From Pseudomonas putida (GTDB lineage: Bacteria > Pseudomonadota > Gammaproteobacteria > Pseudomonadales > Pseudomonadaceae), in contig CP047152.1 of the NCBI GenBank assembly GCA_041879295.1, positions 2,857,501 through 2,921,500 of the forward strand: a DNA stretch of 64,000 nt, in the 5' to 3' direction. A model generated the notes under the pieces. That model saw only the letters and a program-made list of their open reading frames with translations. It made no database searches and was not told the origin of the DNA. The position numbers and the translations under genes are program-made. Position 1 is the first letter of the stretch. Each line of letters opens with the position of its first letter. This document shows positions 17,637 through 26,906 of this stretch, one piece after another.

Positions 17637-18156
17637 ACTGATTGCCGGTGACCGCGGCGCGCGGGCACAGCAAGGTGACGACCTGACCCGGGCCTGGGCG
17701 GTACTGGGCCAGGTCATGGACCCTGAAGTGCCGGTGGTCAGCGTGGTCGACCTGGGGATCGTGCGCGATGTCGATTGGCGCGCTGGCCACCTGCACTTGG
17801 TGGTTACCCCTACCTACTCTGGCTGCCCGGCCACCGAAGTCATCGAAGGGGATATCCGCCAGGCGCTGGAGCAGGCCGGTTTCACCGCGCCAGACCTGGA
17901 GCGCCGGCTGACCCCGGCCTGGAGCACTGACTGGATCACCGAACTGGGCCGCGAGCGCCTGCGCGCTTATGGCATTGCGCCGCCGCAAGGCAGCGCCAGC
18001 AAGCGCAGCCTGCTCGGCGAAGCGCCCCAGGTGTGCTGCCCGCAATGCGGCAGCGCCCATACCGAATTGCTCAGCCAGTTCGGCTCCACGGCCTGCAAGG
18101 CGCTGTACCGCTGCCGCGAGTGCCTGGAGCCATTCGACTATTTCAAATGCATTTGA
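17623..18156 (+). CDS. paaD: PaaD, Fe-S maturation protein of the epoxidase
   Basis: A 177-residue protein. The MIP18/DUF59 domain (DPEVPVVSVVDLGIVRDV, then TPTYSGCPATEVIEGDI) is followed by a C-terminal zinc-ribbon-like part with CCPQCGS and CRECLEPFDYFKC. PaaD is needed for assembly of the epoxidase system, probably for the PaaE cluster. The ATG at 17623 lies inside the end of paaC. Confidence 0.92.
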   Translation: MQPGELIAGDRGARAQQGDDLTRAWAVLGQVMDPEVPVVSVVDLGIVRDVDWRAGHLHLVVTPTYSGCPATEVIEGDIRQALEQAGFTAPDLERRLTPAWSTDWITELGRERLRAYGIAPPQGSASKRSLLGEAPQVCCPQCGSAHTELLSQFGSTACKALYRCRECLEPFDYFKCI

Positions 18157-18171
18157 GCCGTGGAGACCACC

Positions 18172-19248
18172 ATGAGCCAGTTTCACAGCCTGACCATCAA
18201 GCAAGTGCGCAATGAGACCCGTGATGCGGTATCGATTGCCTTCGATGTGCCCGAGCACCTGCAGGACCAGTTCCGCTTCACTCAGGGCCAGTACCTGGTC
18301 ATGCGTACCCAGCTGGACAACGAAGAAGTCCGCCGTTCCTACTCCATCTGCAGCGCCGTGCAGGACGGCGAACTGCGCGTGGCCGTCAAGCGCGTACCGG
18401 GCGGGCGCTTCTCGGCGTTTGCCAATGAGGTGCTCAAGGAAGGCCAGCAGCTGGAAGTGATGCCGCCATCGGGCAGCTTCTTCGTGCCGCTGGACCCGGC
18501 TCGCCAGGGCAACTATCTGGGTGTGGCCGCCGGCAGCGGCATCACCCCGATACTGTCGATCATCGCCACTACGCTGGCCAGCGAGCCGCACAGCCGTTTC
18601 ACCTTGCTGTACGGCAACCGCTCCAGTTCGGGGGCGCTGTTCCGCGACAAGCTCGAGGACCTGAAGAACCGTTACCTCGACCGCTTGAACCTGATTTTCG
18701 TGTTCAGCCGCGAACAGCAGGACGTCGACCTGTACAACGGCCGCATCGACGCCGACAAATGCGGCCAGCTGTTTTCGCGCTGGCTGGACGTTGCCGGCCT
18801 GGACGCAGCATTCATCTGCGGCCCGCAGGCGATGACCGAGACCGTGCGTGACAGCCTGCAGGCCAACGGCATGGCCAAGGAACGCATCCATTTCGAGCTG
18901 TTCGCCGCCGCCGGCAGCGAGGCCCGCCGCGAAGCCCGTGAGGCGGCACGCCAGGCGGATTCGGCGCTTAGCCATATCACCGTGATCAGCGATGGCCGGG
19001 CACTGAGCTTCGACCTGCCGCGCAACACACAGAACGTGCTGGACGCCGGCAACGCCATTGGCGCCGAGCTGCCGTACTCGTGCAAGGCCGGTGTGTGCTC
19101 CACCTGCAAGTGCCGGGTGATCGAGGGCGAAGTGGAGATGGACAGCAACCATGCCCTCGAAGATTACGAAGTGGCGGCCGGGTATGTGCTGTCGTGCCAG
19201 ACCTACCCGGTGAGCGACAAGGTGGTGCTTGACTTCGACCAGTTGTAG
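18172..19248 (+). CDS. paaE: PaaE, epoxidase reductase
   Basis: A 358-residue ferredoxin-NADP reductase. It has an N-terminal FAD domain with RRSYSICSA, an NAD(P) domain with GVAAGSGITPILSI, and a C-terminal plant-type 2Fe-2S domain with C304-x4-C309-x2-C312-x29-C342. It passes electrons from NADPH to PaaA. The ATG at 18172 has GGAG upstream; the GTG at 18160 also opens the frame but has no ribosome site. Confidence 0.93.
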   Translation: MSQFHSLTIKQVRNETRDAVSIAFDVPEHLQDQFRFTQGQYLVMRTQLDNEEVRRSYSICSAVQDGELRVAVKRVPGGRFSAFANEVLKEGQQLEVMPPSGSFFVPLDPARQGNYLGVAAGSGITPILSIIATTLASEPHSRFTLLYGNRSSSGALFRDKLEDLKNRYLDRLNLIFVFSREQQDVDLYNGRIDADKCGQLFSRWLDVAGLDAAFICGPQAMTETVRDSLQANGMAKERIHFELFAAAGSEARREAREAARQADSALSHITVISDGRALSFDLPRNTQNVLDAGNAIGAELPYSCKAGVCSTCKCRVIEGEVEMDSNHALEDYEVAAGYVLSCQTYPVSDKVVLDFDQL

Positions 19249-19261
19249 ACCGAATCGACTG

Positions 19262-19304
19262 CTTCGCGGGTAAACCCGCCCCTGCAAGGCCTGCGCAAGG
19301 CCTT
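19262..19304. repeat. REP-like half element and hairpin after paaE
   Basis: A single P. putida REP-like core (CTTCGCGGGTAAACCCGCC, 19262-19280) is followed by a separate hairpin, AAGGCC-N7-GGCCTT (19286-19304). Together they may end or stabilise the paaABCDE transcript before the transport genes. No obvious gene lies in 19249-19399. Confidence 0.5.
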
Positions 19305-19399
19305 GGGGCAGCATCCTACCTGCGAAGAGGGCCTTAGCAACAACGCAATACCCCGCGTGACCTCAACAAAACAATTACAAAACCAAGAGATCGCTTGCC

Positions 19400-19708
19400 A
19401 TGACACCCGAACGCATAGAAAGCATCGCCAACCACCCCGATTTCCAGCACCTGGTACGACGCAAACGCCGCCTGAACGGCAGCCTGACCCTGGCCATGCT
19501 GGTGGTCTACTACGGCTTCGTCCTGCTGGTCGCGTTCTCGCCCAGCACCCTCGGCCAGTCCCTCAGCGGCGGCGTGACCACGGTCGGCATGCTGGTGGGC
19601 GTGCTGATGGTGCTGCTGTCCTTTGCCCTGACCGGCATCTACGTGCACCGCGCCAACAACGTGCTCGACCCGCTCAACGACAAGGTCAAGCAGGAGTGCG
19701 CACAATGA
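19400..19708 (+). CDS. DUF485 family inner-membrane protein (symporter partner)
   Basis: A 102-residue protein with the N-terminal block [18 protein letters not shown] and two membrane helices (about residues 31-49 and 59-80), as in YjcH, the protein encoded before the acetate permease actP in E. coli. Its stop overlaps the symporter ATG (ATGA), the same arrangement as yjcH-actP. A helper role for the permease is inferred from this pairing. Confidence 0.87.
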   Translation: MTPERIESIANHPDFQHLVRRKRRLNGSLTLAMLVVYYGFVLLVAFSPSTLGQSLSGGVTTVGMLVGVLMVLLSFALTGIYVHRANNVLDPLNDKVKQECAQ

Positions 19709-21267
19709 ATTGGACAGCCATTTCGATGTTCATGGTGTTTGTCTGCTTCACCCTGCTGGTCACCCGCTGGGCTGCCCTGCGTACCCGCTCGGCCAGCGAC
19801 TTCTACACCGCCGGCGGCGGCCTGACCGGCATGCAGAACGGCCTGGCGATCGCTGGGGACATGATCAGTGCCGCTTCGTTCCTGGGCATTTCCGCGATGA
19901 TGTTCATGAACGGCTACGACGGCCTGTTGTATGCCCTCGGTGTCCTGGCAGGCTGGCCGATCATCCTGTTCCTGATTGCCGAGCGCCTGCGCAACCTGGG
20001 CAAGTACACCTTTGCCGATGTGGTCAGCTACCGGCTGGCGCAAACCCCGGTGCGCTTGACCTCGGCTTTCGGCACTCTGGTTGTGGCGCTGATGTACCTG
20101 GTGGCGCAAATGGTCGGTGCCGGCAAGCTGATCGAGTTGCTGTTCGGCATCAGCTACCTGTACGCCGTGATGCTGGTTGGCGTGCTGATGGTTGCCTATG
20201 TCACCTTCGGTGGCATGCTCGCCACCACCTGGGTGCAGATCATCAAGGCGGTATTGCTGCTGTCGGGTACCAGTTTCATGGCTTTCATGGTGCTCAAGCA
20301 CTTCGGCTTCAGCACCGAGGCCATGTTTGCCAGCGCCGTGGCCGTGCATGCCAAGGGCCAGGCGATCATGGCCCCAGGCGGCTTGTTGTCCAACCCGGTG
20401 GACGCTATTTCACTGGGGCTGGGCATGATGTTCGGTACCGCTGGCCTGCCGCATATCCTGATGCGCTTCTTCACTGTCAGTGATGCCAAGGAAGCACGCA
20501 AGAGCGTGTTCTACGCCACCGGTTTCATTGGTTACTTCTACCTGCTGCTGATCGTTGTCGGCTTTGGCGCCATCGTCATGGTCGGCACCGAGCCGTCCTA
20601 CCGCGACGCCACCGGCGCAATCATCGGCGGCGGCAACATGGTCGCCGTGCACCTGGCCCAGGCCGTGGGTGGCAACCTGTTCCTCGGCTTCATCTCTGCC
20701 GTGGCCTTCGCCACCATTCTGGCGGTGGTCGCCGGCCTGGCGCTGTCCGGGGCTTCGGCAGTGTCCCACGACCTGTATGCCTGCGTGATGCGCAAAGGCA
20801 AGGCTACCGAGCAAGAGGAAATGCGCGTGTCGCGCATTGCCACACTGGTCATCGGCCTGCTGGCAGTGATCCTGGGCCTGATGTTCGAGTCGCAGAACAT
20901 TGCCTTCCTCTCCGGCCTGGTACTGGCGGTGGCCGCTTCGGTCAACTTCCCGGTGCTGCTCCTTTCGATGTTCTGGAAAGGCCTGACCACTCGCGGCGCG
21001 GTGTGCGGCAGCATGGCCGGGCTGGTCTCGGCGGTGCTGTTGGTGGTGCTGGGCCCGGCGGTGTGGGTCAACGTGCTGCACAACGAAACGGCGCTGTTCC
21101 CCTACAGCAACCCGGCGCTGTTCTCCATGAGCCTGGCTTTCCTCAGTGCCTGGGTATTCTCGGTTACCGACAGCTCCGAACGTGCCGTTGAAGAGCGTGG
21201 TCGCTACCTGGGCCAGTTCATCCGCTCCATGACCGGTATCGGCGCAGCTGGCGCCAGCAAACACTGA
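19705..21267 (+). CDS. paaL: Sodium:solute symporter, probable phenylacetate permease
   Basis: A 520-residue SSS-family protein with about 13 membrane helices. Family signatures include [21 protein letters not shown] and the ActP-like block [19 protein letters not shown]. It is close to acetate permeases in sequence, but its position between paaE and the porin and paaZ genes points to phenylacetate uptake, as described for PhaJ/PaaL of other pseudomonads. Overlaps the DUF485 gene by 4 nt. Confidence 0.85.
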   Translation: MNWTAISMFMVFVCFTLLVTRWAALRTRSASDFYTAGGGLTGMQNGLAIAGDMISAASFLGISAMMFMNGYDGLLYALGVLAGWPIILFLIAERLRNLGKYTFADVVSYRLAQTPVRLTSAFGTLVVALMYLVAQMVGAGKLIELLFGISYLYAVMLVGVLMVAYVTFGGMLATTWVQIIKAVLLLSGTSFMAFMVLKHFGFSTEAMFASAVAVHAKGQAIMAPGGLLSNPVDAISLGLGMMFGTAGLPHILMRFFTVSDAKEARKSVFYATGFIGYFYLLLIVVGFGAIVMVGTEPSYRDATGAIIGGGNMVAVHLAQAVGGNLFLGFISAVAFATILAVVAGLALSGASAVSHDLYACVMRKGKATEQEEMRVSRIATLVIGLLAVILGLMFESQNIAFLSGLVLAVAASVNFPVLLLSMFWKGLTTRGAVCGSMAGLVSAVLLVVLGPAVWVNVLHNETALFPYSNPALFSMSLAFLSAWVFSVTDSSERAVEERGRYLGQFIRSMTGIGAAGASKH

Positions 21268-21285
21268 CTTCAAGGACGAACAGAC

Positions 21286-22539
21286 ATGTCGGGTAAAACA
21301 ACAACAATGAACCGCACACACTTCCTGTCAGCCGCCTGGCTGGCCACCCTCGCCCTGCCCATGCCCGCGCTGGCCGACTTCATCGGCGACAGCCATGCTC
21401 GCCTGGAGCTGCGCAACCACTACTTGAACCGCGACTTCCGCCAAAGCAACGCACCGCAGGCCAAGGCCGAGGAATGGGGCCAGGGCTTTACCGCCAAGCT
21501 GGAGTCGGGCTTCACTGAGGGCCCGGTCGGCCTTGGCGTGGACGCCTTGGGCCAGTTGGGCATCAAGCTCGACTCAAGCCGCGACCGTCGTAACACCGGC
21601 CTGCTGCCGTTTGGCCCGAACAGCCACGAACCGGTCGACGACTACAGTGAGCTGGGCCTGACCGGCAAGGTTCGTGTGTCCAAGAGCACCTTGCGCCTGG
21701 GCACCTTGCAGCCGATCCTGCCGGTGGTGGTGTACAACGACACCCGCCTGCTGGCGTCCACCTTCCAGGGGGGGCTGCTCACCAGTCAGGACCTTGATGG
21801 CCTCACCTTCAATGCCGGACGCCTGACCAAGGCCAATCTGCGCGATTCCTCTGGTCGCGATGATATCGGCTATGGCGCAGCCAGCAGTGACCACCTGGAC
21901 TTTGGTGGTGGCAGCTACGCCATCACCCCGCAAACCACGGTCAGCTATTACTACGCCAAGCTTCAGGACATCTACCGTCAGCAGTTTGTCGGGCTGATCG
22001 ATACCCGCCCACTGGCAGAAGGTGTGAGCCTGCGCAGTGACCTGCGCTACTTCGACAGCCGCAACGACGGTGCCGAGCGTGCCGGCAATATCGACAACCG
22101 TAACTTCAACGCCATGTTCACCCTGGGCGTGCGGGCGCACAAGTTCACCGCCACCTGGCAGCAGATGTCCGGTGACAGCGCCTTCCCGTTCGTCAACGGC
22201 GGCGACCCGTTCACCGTCAACCTGGTCACCTACAACACCTTCACCCGGGCCGGGCTGGACTCTTGGCAGGTGCGCTACGACTACGACTTCGTAGCCATGG
22301 GCCTCCCCGGCCTGAGTTTCATGACCCGCTACACCGACGGTCGCCACGCCGAAACTGCCACCGTGACCAATGGCCGCGAGCGCGAGCGCGATACCGACAT
22401 CGCTTATGTCATTCAGAGCGGTCCGCTCAAGGACGTCAGCCTGCGCTGGCGCAATGTCACCTTCCGCTCCGGCAACGGCCTGACCAACGCCGTGGACGAA
22501 AACCGCCTGATCATCGGCTACACCCTGGCGCTGTGGTAA
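21286..22539 (+). CDS. OprD-family outer-membrane porin, probable phenylacetate channel (PhaK-like)
   Basis: A 417-residue protein with a signal peptide ending near PMPALA (residues about 26-31). The mature part starts DFIGDSHARLELRNHYLNRD, the usual OprD/Occ beginning, and ends in the aromatic residue W of YTLALW, as expected of a beta-barrel. AAGGA precedes the ATG at 21286; the ATG at 21307 is an alternative start with a more compact signal. Context indicates a phenylacetate-specific channel. Confidence 0.87.
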   Translation: MSGKTTTMNRTHFLSAAWLATLALPMPALADFIGDSHARLELRNHYLNRDFRQSNAPQAKAEEWGQGFTAKLESGFTEGPVGLGVDALGQLGIKLDSSRDRRNTGLLPFGPNSHEPVDDYSELGLTGKVRVSKSTLRLGTLQPILPVVVYNDTRLLASTFQGGLLTSQDLDGLTFNAGRLTKANLRDSSGRDDIGYGAASSDHLDFGGGSYAITPQTTVSYYYAKLQDIYRQQFVGLIDTRPLAEGVSLRSDLRYFDSRNDGAERAGNIDNRNFNAMFTLGVRAHKFTATWQQMSGDSAFPFVNGGDPFTVNLVTYNTFTRAGLDSWQVRYDYDFVAMGLPGLSFMTRYTDGRHAETATVTNGRERERDTDIAYVIQSGPLKDVSLRWRNVTFRSGNGLTNAVDENRLIIGYTLALW

Positions 22540-22576
22540 CAGCGCCCCTCACATTTTGAACAGCATGGAGAACAGC

Positions 22577-24631
22577 ATGTCTGCCGCCCCTACTCTGCAA
22601 AGTTTCATCGCCGGCCGTTGGCTCGGCCAGCACGGCGCCCAGGCCCTGCGTAGCGCCCTCGACGGCCACGTGTTGGCCTACAGCCATGAAGAGCGCCCTG
22701 ACTTCGCCGAAGCCGTGGACTACGCGCGTGCACGCGGTCTTGCCTCGCTGATGGGCATGGATTTCCAACAACGTGCCCAACGCCTCAAAGCCCTGGCCCT
22801 GTACCTGGCCGAGCACAAGGAGCAGCTCTACGCCCTGTCGCACCACAGCGGCGCCACCCGGGCCGACAGTTGGATCGACATCGAAGGCGGCAACGCCACG
22901 CTGTTCTCCTATGCCGGCATCGGCAGTCGCGAGCTGCCTTCGGGTAACCTGGTGCACGAGGGGCCTGCCATACCGTTGGGCAAACAAGGCCATTTCGCCG
23001 GTAGTCACATCCTGGTGCCACGGGCAGGCGTTGCGGTGCACATCAACGCGTTCAATTTCCCCATCTGGGGCATGCTGGAAAAGTTTGCCCCGACGTTTCT
23101 CGCCGGTATGCCCTGCATCGTCAAGCCGGCGACCTCGACCAGCTATTTGACCGAGGCCGTGGTGCGCCTGATGAATGCCTCCGGCCTGCTGCCCGAAGGC
23201 AGCCTGCAGCTTGTGATAGGCAGCACCGGCGATCTGCTTGATCGCCTGCAAGGCCAGGACGTGGTGACCTTCACCGGTTCTGCCGATACCGCTGCCAAAT
23301 TGCGCGTGACGCCCAACCTGATTCGCAACTCGGTGCCGTTCACTGCCGAGGCCGACTCGCTCAACTGCGCCATCCTCGGCCCGGACGTGACACCGGACAG
23401 CGAAGAGTTCGACCTGTACATCAAGGAAGTGGTGCGTGAAATGACCACTAAAGCCGGGCAGAAATGCACCGCCATCCGCCGCGCGATCGTTCCGGCCAGG
23501 CACCTGGATGCCGTTGCCACCCGCCTGCGCGAGCGCCTGAGCAAGGTCGTGGTTGGCGACCCGTCGCTGGAAGGCGTGCGCATGGGGGCCCTGGCCTCAC
23601 ATGACCAGCAGCGCGACGTTGGCGAGCGGGTGCGCAGCCTGCTGCAGAGTTGTGATCAACTGTTTGGCGCCAGCGATGGCTTTGCCCCACGTGGTGAAGG
23701 CGTGGCTGAAGGCGCGTTCTTTGCCCCGACCTTGTTGCAGGCCCGCGACCCACATGCCGAGGGCGGCGCCCACGACATCGAAGCGTTCGGCCCGGTCAGT
23801 ACGCTGATGGCCTATGACGACCTCGACGAAGCCTTGGCACTGGCTGCCCGTGGCAAAGGCAGCCTGGTGGCGACCCTGGTTACCGCCGACCGCAGCGTGG
23901 CCGCCAAGGCTATCCCGGTGGCTGCTGCCTGGCATGGCCGTCTGCTGGTGCTCGATAGCCAGGCCGCCAAGGAGTCCACCGGTCACGGCTCGCCGCTGCC
24001 GCAGCTCAAGCACGGTGGCCCGGGCCGCGCCGGTGGTGGTGAAGAGCTGGGTGGCCTGCGTGCGGTCAAGCACTACCTGCAGCGCGCCGCAGTACAAGGC
24101 TCGCCGAGCATGCTCACGGCGGTCACCGGCGAGTACGTGCGCGGCGGCGAAGTGATCGAAACCGAAGTGCACCCGTTCCGTCGCTACTTCGAGCAGCTGC
24201 GTGTCGGCGAGTCGCTGCTCACCCATCGCCGCACCGTGACAGAAGCTGACCTGGTCAATTTCGGCTGCCTGTCAGGCGACCATTTCTACATGCACTTCGA
24301 CGAAATCGCCGCCAAGGCCTCGCAGTTCGGTAAACGCATTGCCCATGGTTACTTCGTACTGTCGGCAGCGGCCGGGCTGTTCGTGTCGCCCGGCGCCGGA
24401 CCGGTATTGGCCAACTATGGGCTGGACACCCTGCGCTTCATCAACCCGGTGGGCATTGGCGATACCATCCAGGCGCGCCTGACCTGCAAGCGCAAGATCG
24501 ACCAGGGCAAGACCAGCCCGCTGGGGCAGCCGCAGGGGGTGGTGGCATGGGATGTGGAGGTAACCAATCAGCTGGGTGAACTGGTGGCCAGCTATGACAT
24601 CCTGACCTTGGTGCTGAAAAAGCCAGAATGA
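22577..24631 (+). CDS. paaZ: PaaZ, oxepin-CoA hydrolase / semialdehyde dehydrogenase
   Basis: A 684-residue bifunctional protein (PaaN or PhaL in some pseudomonad papers). The aldehyde dehydrogenase domain, residues 1 to about 520, has E258 (AEADSLNC) and the nucleophile C297 (GQKCTAIRR). The MaoC-like hydratase domain, residues about 540-684, has D568 (SGDHFYMHFDE) and H590 (RIAHGYFVL). It opens the oxepin ring and oxidises the aldehyde to 3-oxo-5,6-dehydrosuberyl-CoA. Both active sites look intact. GGAG lies 6 nt before the ATG at 22577. Last gene of the cluster. Confidence 0.94.
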   Translation: MSAAPTLQSFIAGRWLGQHGAQALRSALDGHVLAYSHEERPDFAEAVDYARARGLASLMGMDFQQRAQRLKALALYLAEHKEQLYALSHHSGATRADSWIDIEGGNATLFSYAGIGSRELPSGNLVHEGPAIPLGKQGHFAGSHILVPRAGVAVHINAFNFPIWGMLEKFAPTFLAGMPCIVKPATSTSYLTEAVVRLMNASGLLPEGSLQLVIGSTGDLLDRLQGQDVVTFTGSADTAAKLRVTPNLIRNSVPFTAEADSLNCAILGPDVTPDSEEFDLYIKEVVREMTTKAGQKCTAIRRAIVPARHLDAVATRLRERLSKVVVGDPSLEGVRMGALASHDQQRDVGERVRSLLQSCDQLFGASDGFAPRGEGVAEGAFFAPTLLQARDPHAEGGAHDIEAFGPVSTLMAYDDLDEALALAARGKGSLVATLVTADRSVAAKAIPVAAAWHGRLLVLDSQAAKESTGHGSPLPQLKHGGPGRAGGGEELGGLRAVKHYLQRAAVQGSPSMLTAVTGEYVRGGEVIETEVHPFRRYFEQLRVGESLLTHRRTVTEADLVNFGCLSGDHFYMHFDEIAAKASQFGKRIAHGYFVLSAAAGLFVSPGAGPVLANYGLDTLRFINPVGIGDTIQARLTCKRKIDQGKTSPLGQPQGVVAWDVEVTNQLGELVASYDILTLVLKKPE

Positions 24632-24640
24632 TGGGTTGAA

Positions 24641-24730
24641 GCTACCGGCCTCTTCCCGGGCAAGCCGCCTTTGCCCGGTACTGCACAGCGCCCTCTTAGG
24701 AGCGGGTTCACCCGCGAAGAGGCCAGTAGC
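24641..24730. repeat. REPIN after paaZ
   Basis: Inverted REP pair. GCTACCGGCCTCTT (24641-24654) pairs with AAGAGGCCAGTAGC (24717-24730) with one mismatch, enclosing CCGGGCAAG and GCGGGTTCACCCGC cores. It starts 9 nt after the paaZ stop and may act as a terminator or mRNA stabiliser. The remaining gap to 24880 shows no other feature. Confidence 0.75.
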
Positions 24731-24880
24731 TGCCCAAGGCACTTGGGAAGTGCGCGTACGTGGTTGTAGTGAAGTACTCAGGCAACTGAAACCGTTGGTC
24801 AGCGACTGCCATTGCCCAGTGGATCTCTGGCGTGCACCTGTCGATCACAATTCATGAGGATCATGAACGAGGACTGCACA

Positions 24881-25051
24881 ATGGATTTCCTACTGCGAAT
24901 GGGCGGCGGCAATGTTGAAGATGATTGGCCGGAGCTGGAGCCTGATAGACGCAACGATCGGGCAGACGATCCTGATGCCGACCCCAATGTGACGGATGAC
25001 GATGAAAACCGCCCTGGCGTCCCAGCCAGCGACCCTGAGTCCGGCGCATGA
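24881..25051 (+). CDS. Small acidic hypothetical protein
   Basis: A 56-residue protein starting MDFLLRMGGGNVEDDWPELE. The rest is dominated by D, E, N and P (DADPNVTDDDENRPG), so it is strongly acidic and probably disordered. CGAGGA lies about 8 nt upstream of the ATG at 24881; in-frame ATGs at 24854 and 24863 are possible alternatives. A strong terminator follows 22 nt after the stop, supporting a real transcript. No function assigned. Confidence 0.5.
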   Translation: MDFLLRMGGGNVEDDWPELEPDRRNDRADDPDADPNVTDDDENRPGVPASDPESGA

Positions 25052-25072
25052 CAACATGAGCATCATCGTATC

Positions 25073-25102
25073 CTGCAGGAGCGGGCACGTCCGCTCCTGC
25101 AG
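25073..25102 (+). terminator. Strong hairpin terminator
   Basis: Perfect 12-bp stem (CTGCAGGAGCGG at 25073-25084 with CCGCTCCTGCAG at 25091-25102), 6-nt loop, then a short TTT. It lies between the convergent small acidic gene and the gene ending at 25130, so it may serve both. Confidence 0.75.
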
Positions 25103-25129
25103 TTTCCTGTTCCAAGTGCAGGCGAGGTA

Positions 25130-25399
25130 TTAAACCACCGCCGCCGGACCACCCACCGACTGGTTGGGCTTGCTCCCCGAAATCCGCCAACTCACGGCGG
25201 TAACGCCATAACGCTCGGCCATCGGCCGACTGACTTTCCTGATCTTCTCGCGACCGAACTTGGGAATGATGCCGATGCCCGCATCACAACTTGCCCAATG
25301 CCAGGCCTCGGCATTATCCAGGCGTTCCAGGCGAATAATGAAACTGCGCGGCTGGCCATGCAGTTTGTAATCAATTATGTACAGCTGTGGGCTAGGCAT
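25130..25399 (-). CDS. Small conserved Pseudomonas-type hypothetical protein
   Basis: An 89-residue protein starting MPSPQLYIIDYKLHGQPRSF, with the conserved-looking centre AEAWHWASCDAGIGIIPKFG. GGAGG lies 9 nt before the ATG at 25399. Upstream in-frame ATGs (for example 25423) are less well placed. It has no membrane segment or signal. It resembles short stress-associated proteins of this genus; no function is known to me. The gap 25400-25695 upstream holds only its promoter region and that of the Nudix gene, with no gene seen. Confidence 0.65.
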   Translation of the reverse strand: MPSPQLYIIDYKLHGQPRSFIIRLERLDNAEAWHWASCDAGIGIIPKFGREKIRKVSRPMAERYGVTAVSWRISGSKPNQSVGGPAAVV

Positions 25400-25695
25400 C
25401 GCAGGGGGCCTCCTCTTCTCCATGGATGACATTCTGATTGATCGGGCCGTGACCAGAAGATTCAAAATTTTGTCGAACCTTTGGTACCAGTGGCCGAACG
25501 TGTGCCCTGCCTAGGTTCCGAGAGTCCAGCTCCTCGTTGCGCTCATTGCCTTTGCAGTCAGCTGACCGATGGCACGAAAAACACGCAGGCAAGATGTTTG
25601 CGTCACGGAGGTGACCGTTCGTCAGCTTCAACGCAACGTTTATTGCCAGCCAGGGCCGAAACTTCATGCAATAAAGGAATTGCCCAGGAGCCGGA

Positions 25696-26094
25696 ATGAA
25701 GCCAGTCAAGCATCGCGCCACCATCATTTGCCGACATGGCAAGCAGCGCCATAAATGGTTGTGGGTGAGAAAGCCCAACGCGCCCTGGACCCTTCCAGGC
25801 GGCAAGATCGAGGCCGGCGAGACGCCAATGCAGGCCGCTGAGCGGGAGTTGCTGGAAGAGACCGGCCTGCAGGCTGAGTCGCTGATTTTGCTGATGCGCC
25901 ACGAAACGCCAGAGCGGATGCATTACGTGTTCGCAGCGGAATTTGCCGACGCACCGCAACCCAAGGCCCGGCATGAAATTTCCGATTGCCGCTTTGCTCA
26001 CTTGGACCAGGTGGCTACGGTAAAGGGCGAGATCAAGTCCCTGATCCGCTCCTTGCTGGCTTGTGACCCGGGCACTGCGGCGTCAGTTCGTTAA
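25696..26094 (+). CDS. Nudix hydrolase
   Basis: A 132-residue protein. The complete Nudix box is visible from residue 36: G36-x5-E42-x7-R50-E51-L-L-E54-E55-x-G57, so the metal-binding and catalytic glutamates are present. Members cleave nucleoside diphosphates linked to another moiety, and the substrate cannot be told. AGGAG precedes the ATG. It is convergent with the Clp-like gene, with stop codons almost touching (26094 and 26096). Confidence 0.9.
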   Translation: MKPVKHRATIICRHGKQRHKWLWVRKPNAPWTLPGGKIEAGETPMQAAERELLEETGLQAESLILLMRHETPERMHYVFAAEFADAPQPKARHEISDCRFAHLDQVATVKGEIKSLIRSLLACDPGTAASVR

Positions 26095-26095
26095 A

Positions 26096-26647
26096 CTAAG
26101 CGTGCACACTCCATTGAGTTGCATCCGTCTCGATCGGCATTTCATCGATTGTATGGATCATCCCGGCTTCCAGCGCCTCCTGCGGCCCCAGTATCCGTGG
26201 ATAGGCCATTAGATACCGCGTTACATCCAGTACCTCGGTCGCGCCTTTTGTACGCTCGGCCACGATCTGCGCATACAGACGCAAGTCGTAATCCAGGCTC
26301 ATTGCATACTCGGACATCCGCGAATGGTCTACCGAGCCATGCAAGGTCCAATGAAACGGGTGGAAAAGAAACTTGCTGAAACTGCAAGCCGTGCGTCGCT
26401 CTCCGGCCAGGAAGAGGATATTGCCCATGGATTCCACCGTGCCCAGGTTGTGGGTATGCACCTCCACGGGTAACGCCCGCAGAAAGTTGTACAGGGTAAA
26501 CCCATAGCTGCACTCGCCGCCCATCGTGGCGATGTTCAGTTGCAGTGTTTCGGCACCCTGTTGCAATGCTCGCGAGCAGGTATTGATCAGGTTGCCGCAG
26601 GTGGACGAATTGATCGGTCCGGTGAAGTGGATGATATGTCTGGCCAT
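26096..26647 (-). CDS. ClpP-like serine protease, atypical catalytic triad
   Basis: A 183-residue ClpP/crotonase-fold protein starting MARHIIHFTGPINSSTC. The nucleophile region is GTVESMGNILFLAG (Ser73) and the histidine region is FLFHPFHW (His96), at about ClpP spacing. At the position expected for the catalytic Asp (RDRF in ClpP), the aligned segment reads AYPRILGPQEALEAG, with proline instead. It may therefore use a dyad or act on peptides differently. It is shorter than housekeeping ClpP and not beside clpX, so it is an accessory paralogue. GGAGG is well placed before the ATG at 26647. Confidence 0.78.
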   Translation of the reverse strand: MARHIIHFTGPINSSTCGNLINTCSRALQQGAETLQLNIATMGGECSYGFTLYNFLRALPVEVHTHNLGTVESMGNILFLAGERRTACSFSKFLFHPFHWTLHGSVDHSRMSEYAMSLDYDLRLYAQIVAERTKGATEVLDVTRYLMAYPRILGPQEALEAGMIHTIDEMPIETDATQWSVHA

Positions 26648-26906
26648 GCTTGCCTCCAGGGGTGGCAGGTCATTGCTTGTTCTTCTGCACATCGTCACCC
26701 TGCCCGGCCATTTGCCAGAAGGCGAAACGGTCGAACTTGGTCCTGGCACCCTGCCATGAAGCGGGTATGCGGTGGAGACGCCAGTTGCCGCAAAGTTCAA
26801 CTCGGCGTCAGCAGTTCCGTTGGTCAAGCGTTGTGAACCCTTGCCGGCCCTTGCCGGTCGCACTTTCAGAGCGACCGAACAAGGAACCGGCAGTGAGGAC
26901 GGCAGC

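Noticed and set aside
17482..19314. 610-residue minus-strand open frame
   Set aside because: Lies antisense to paaC, paaD and paaE, has no ribosome site or domain, and is a by-product of high-GC codon bias.
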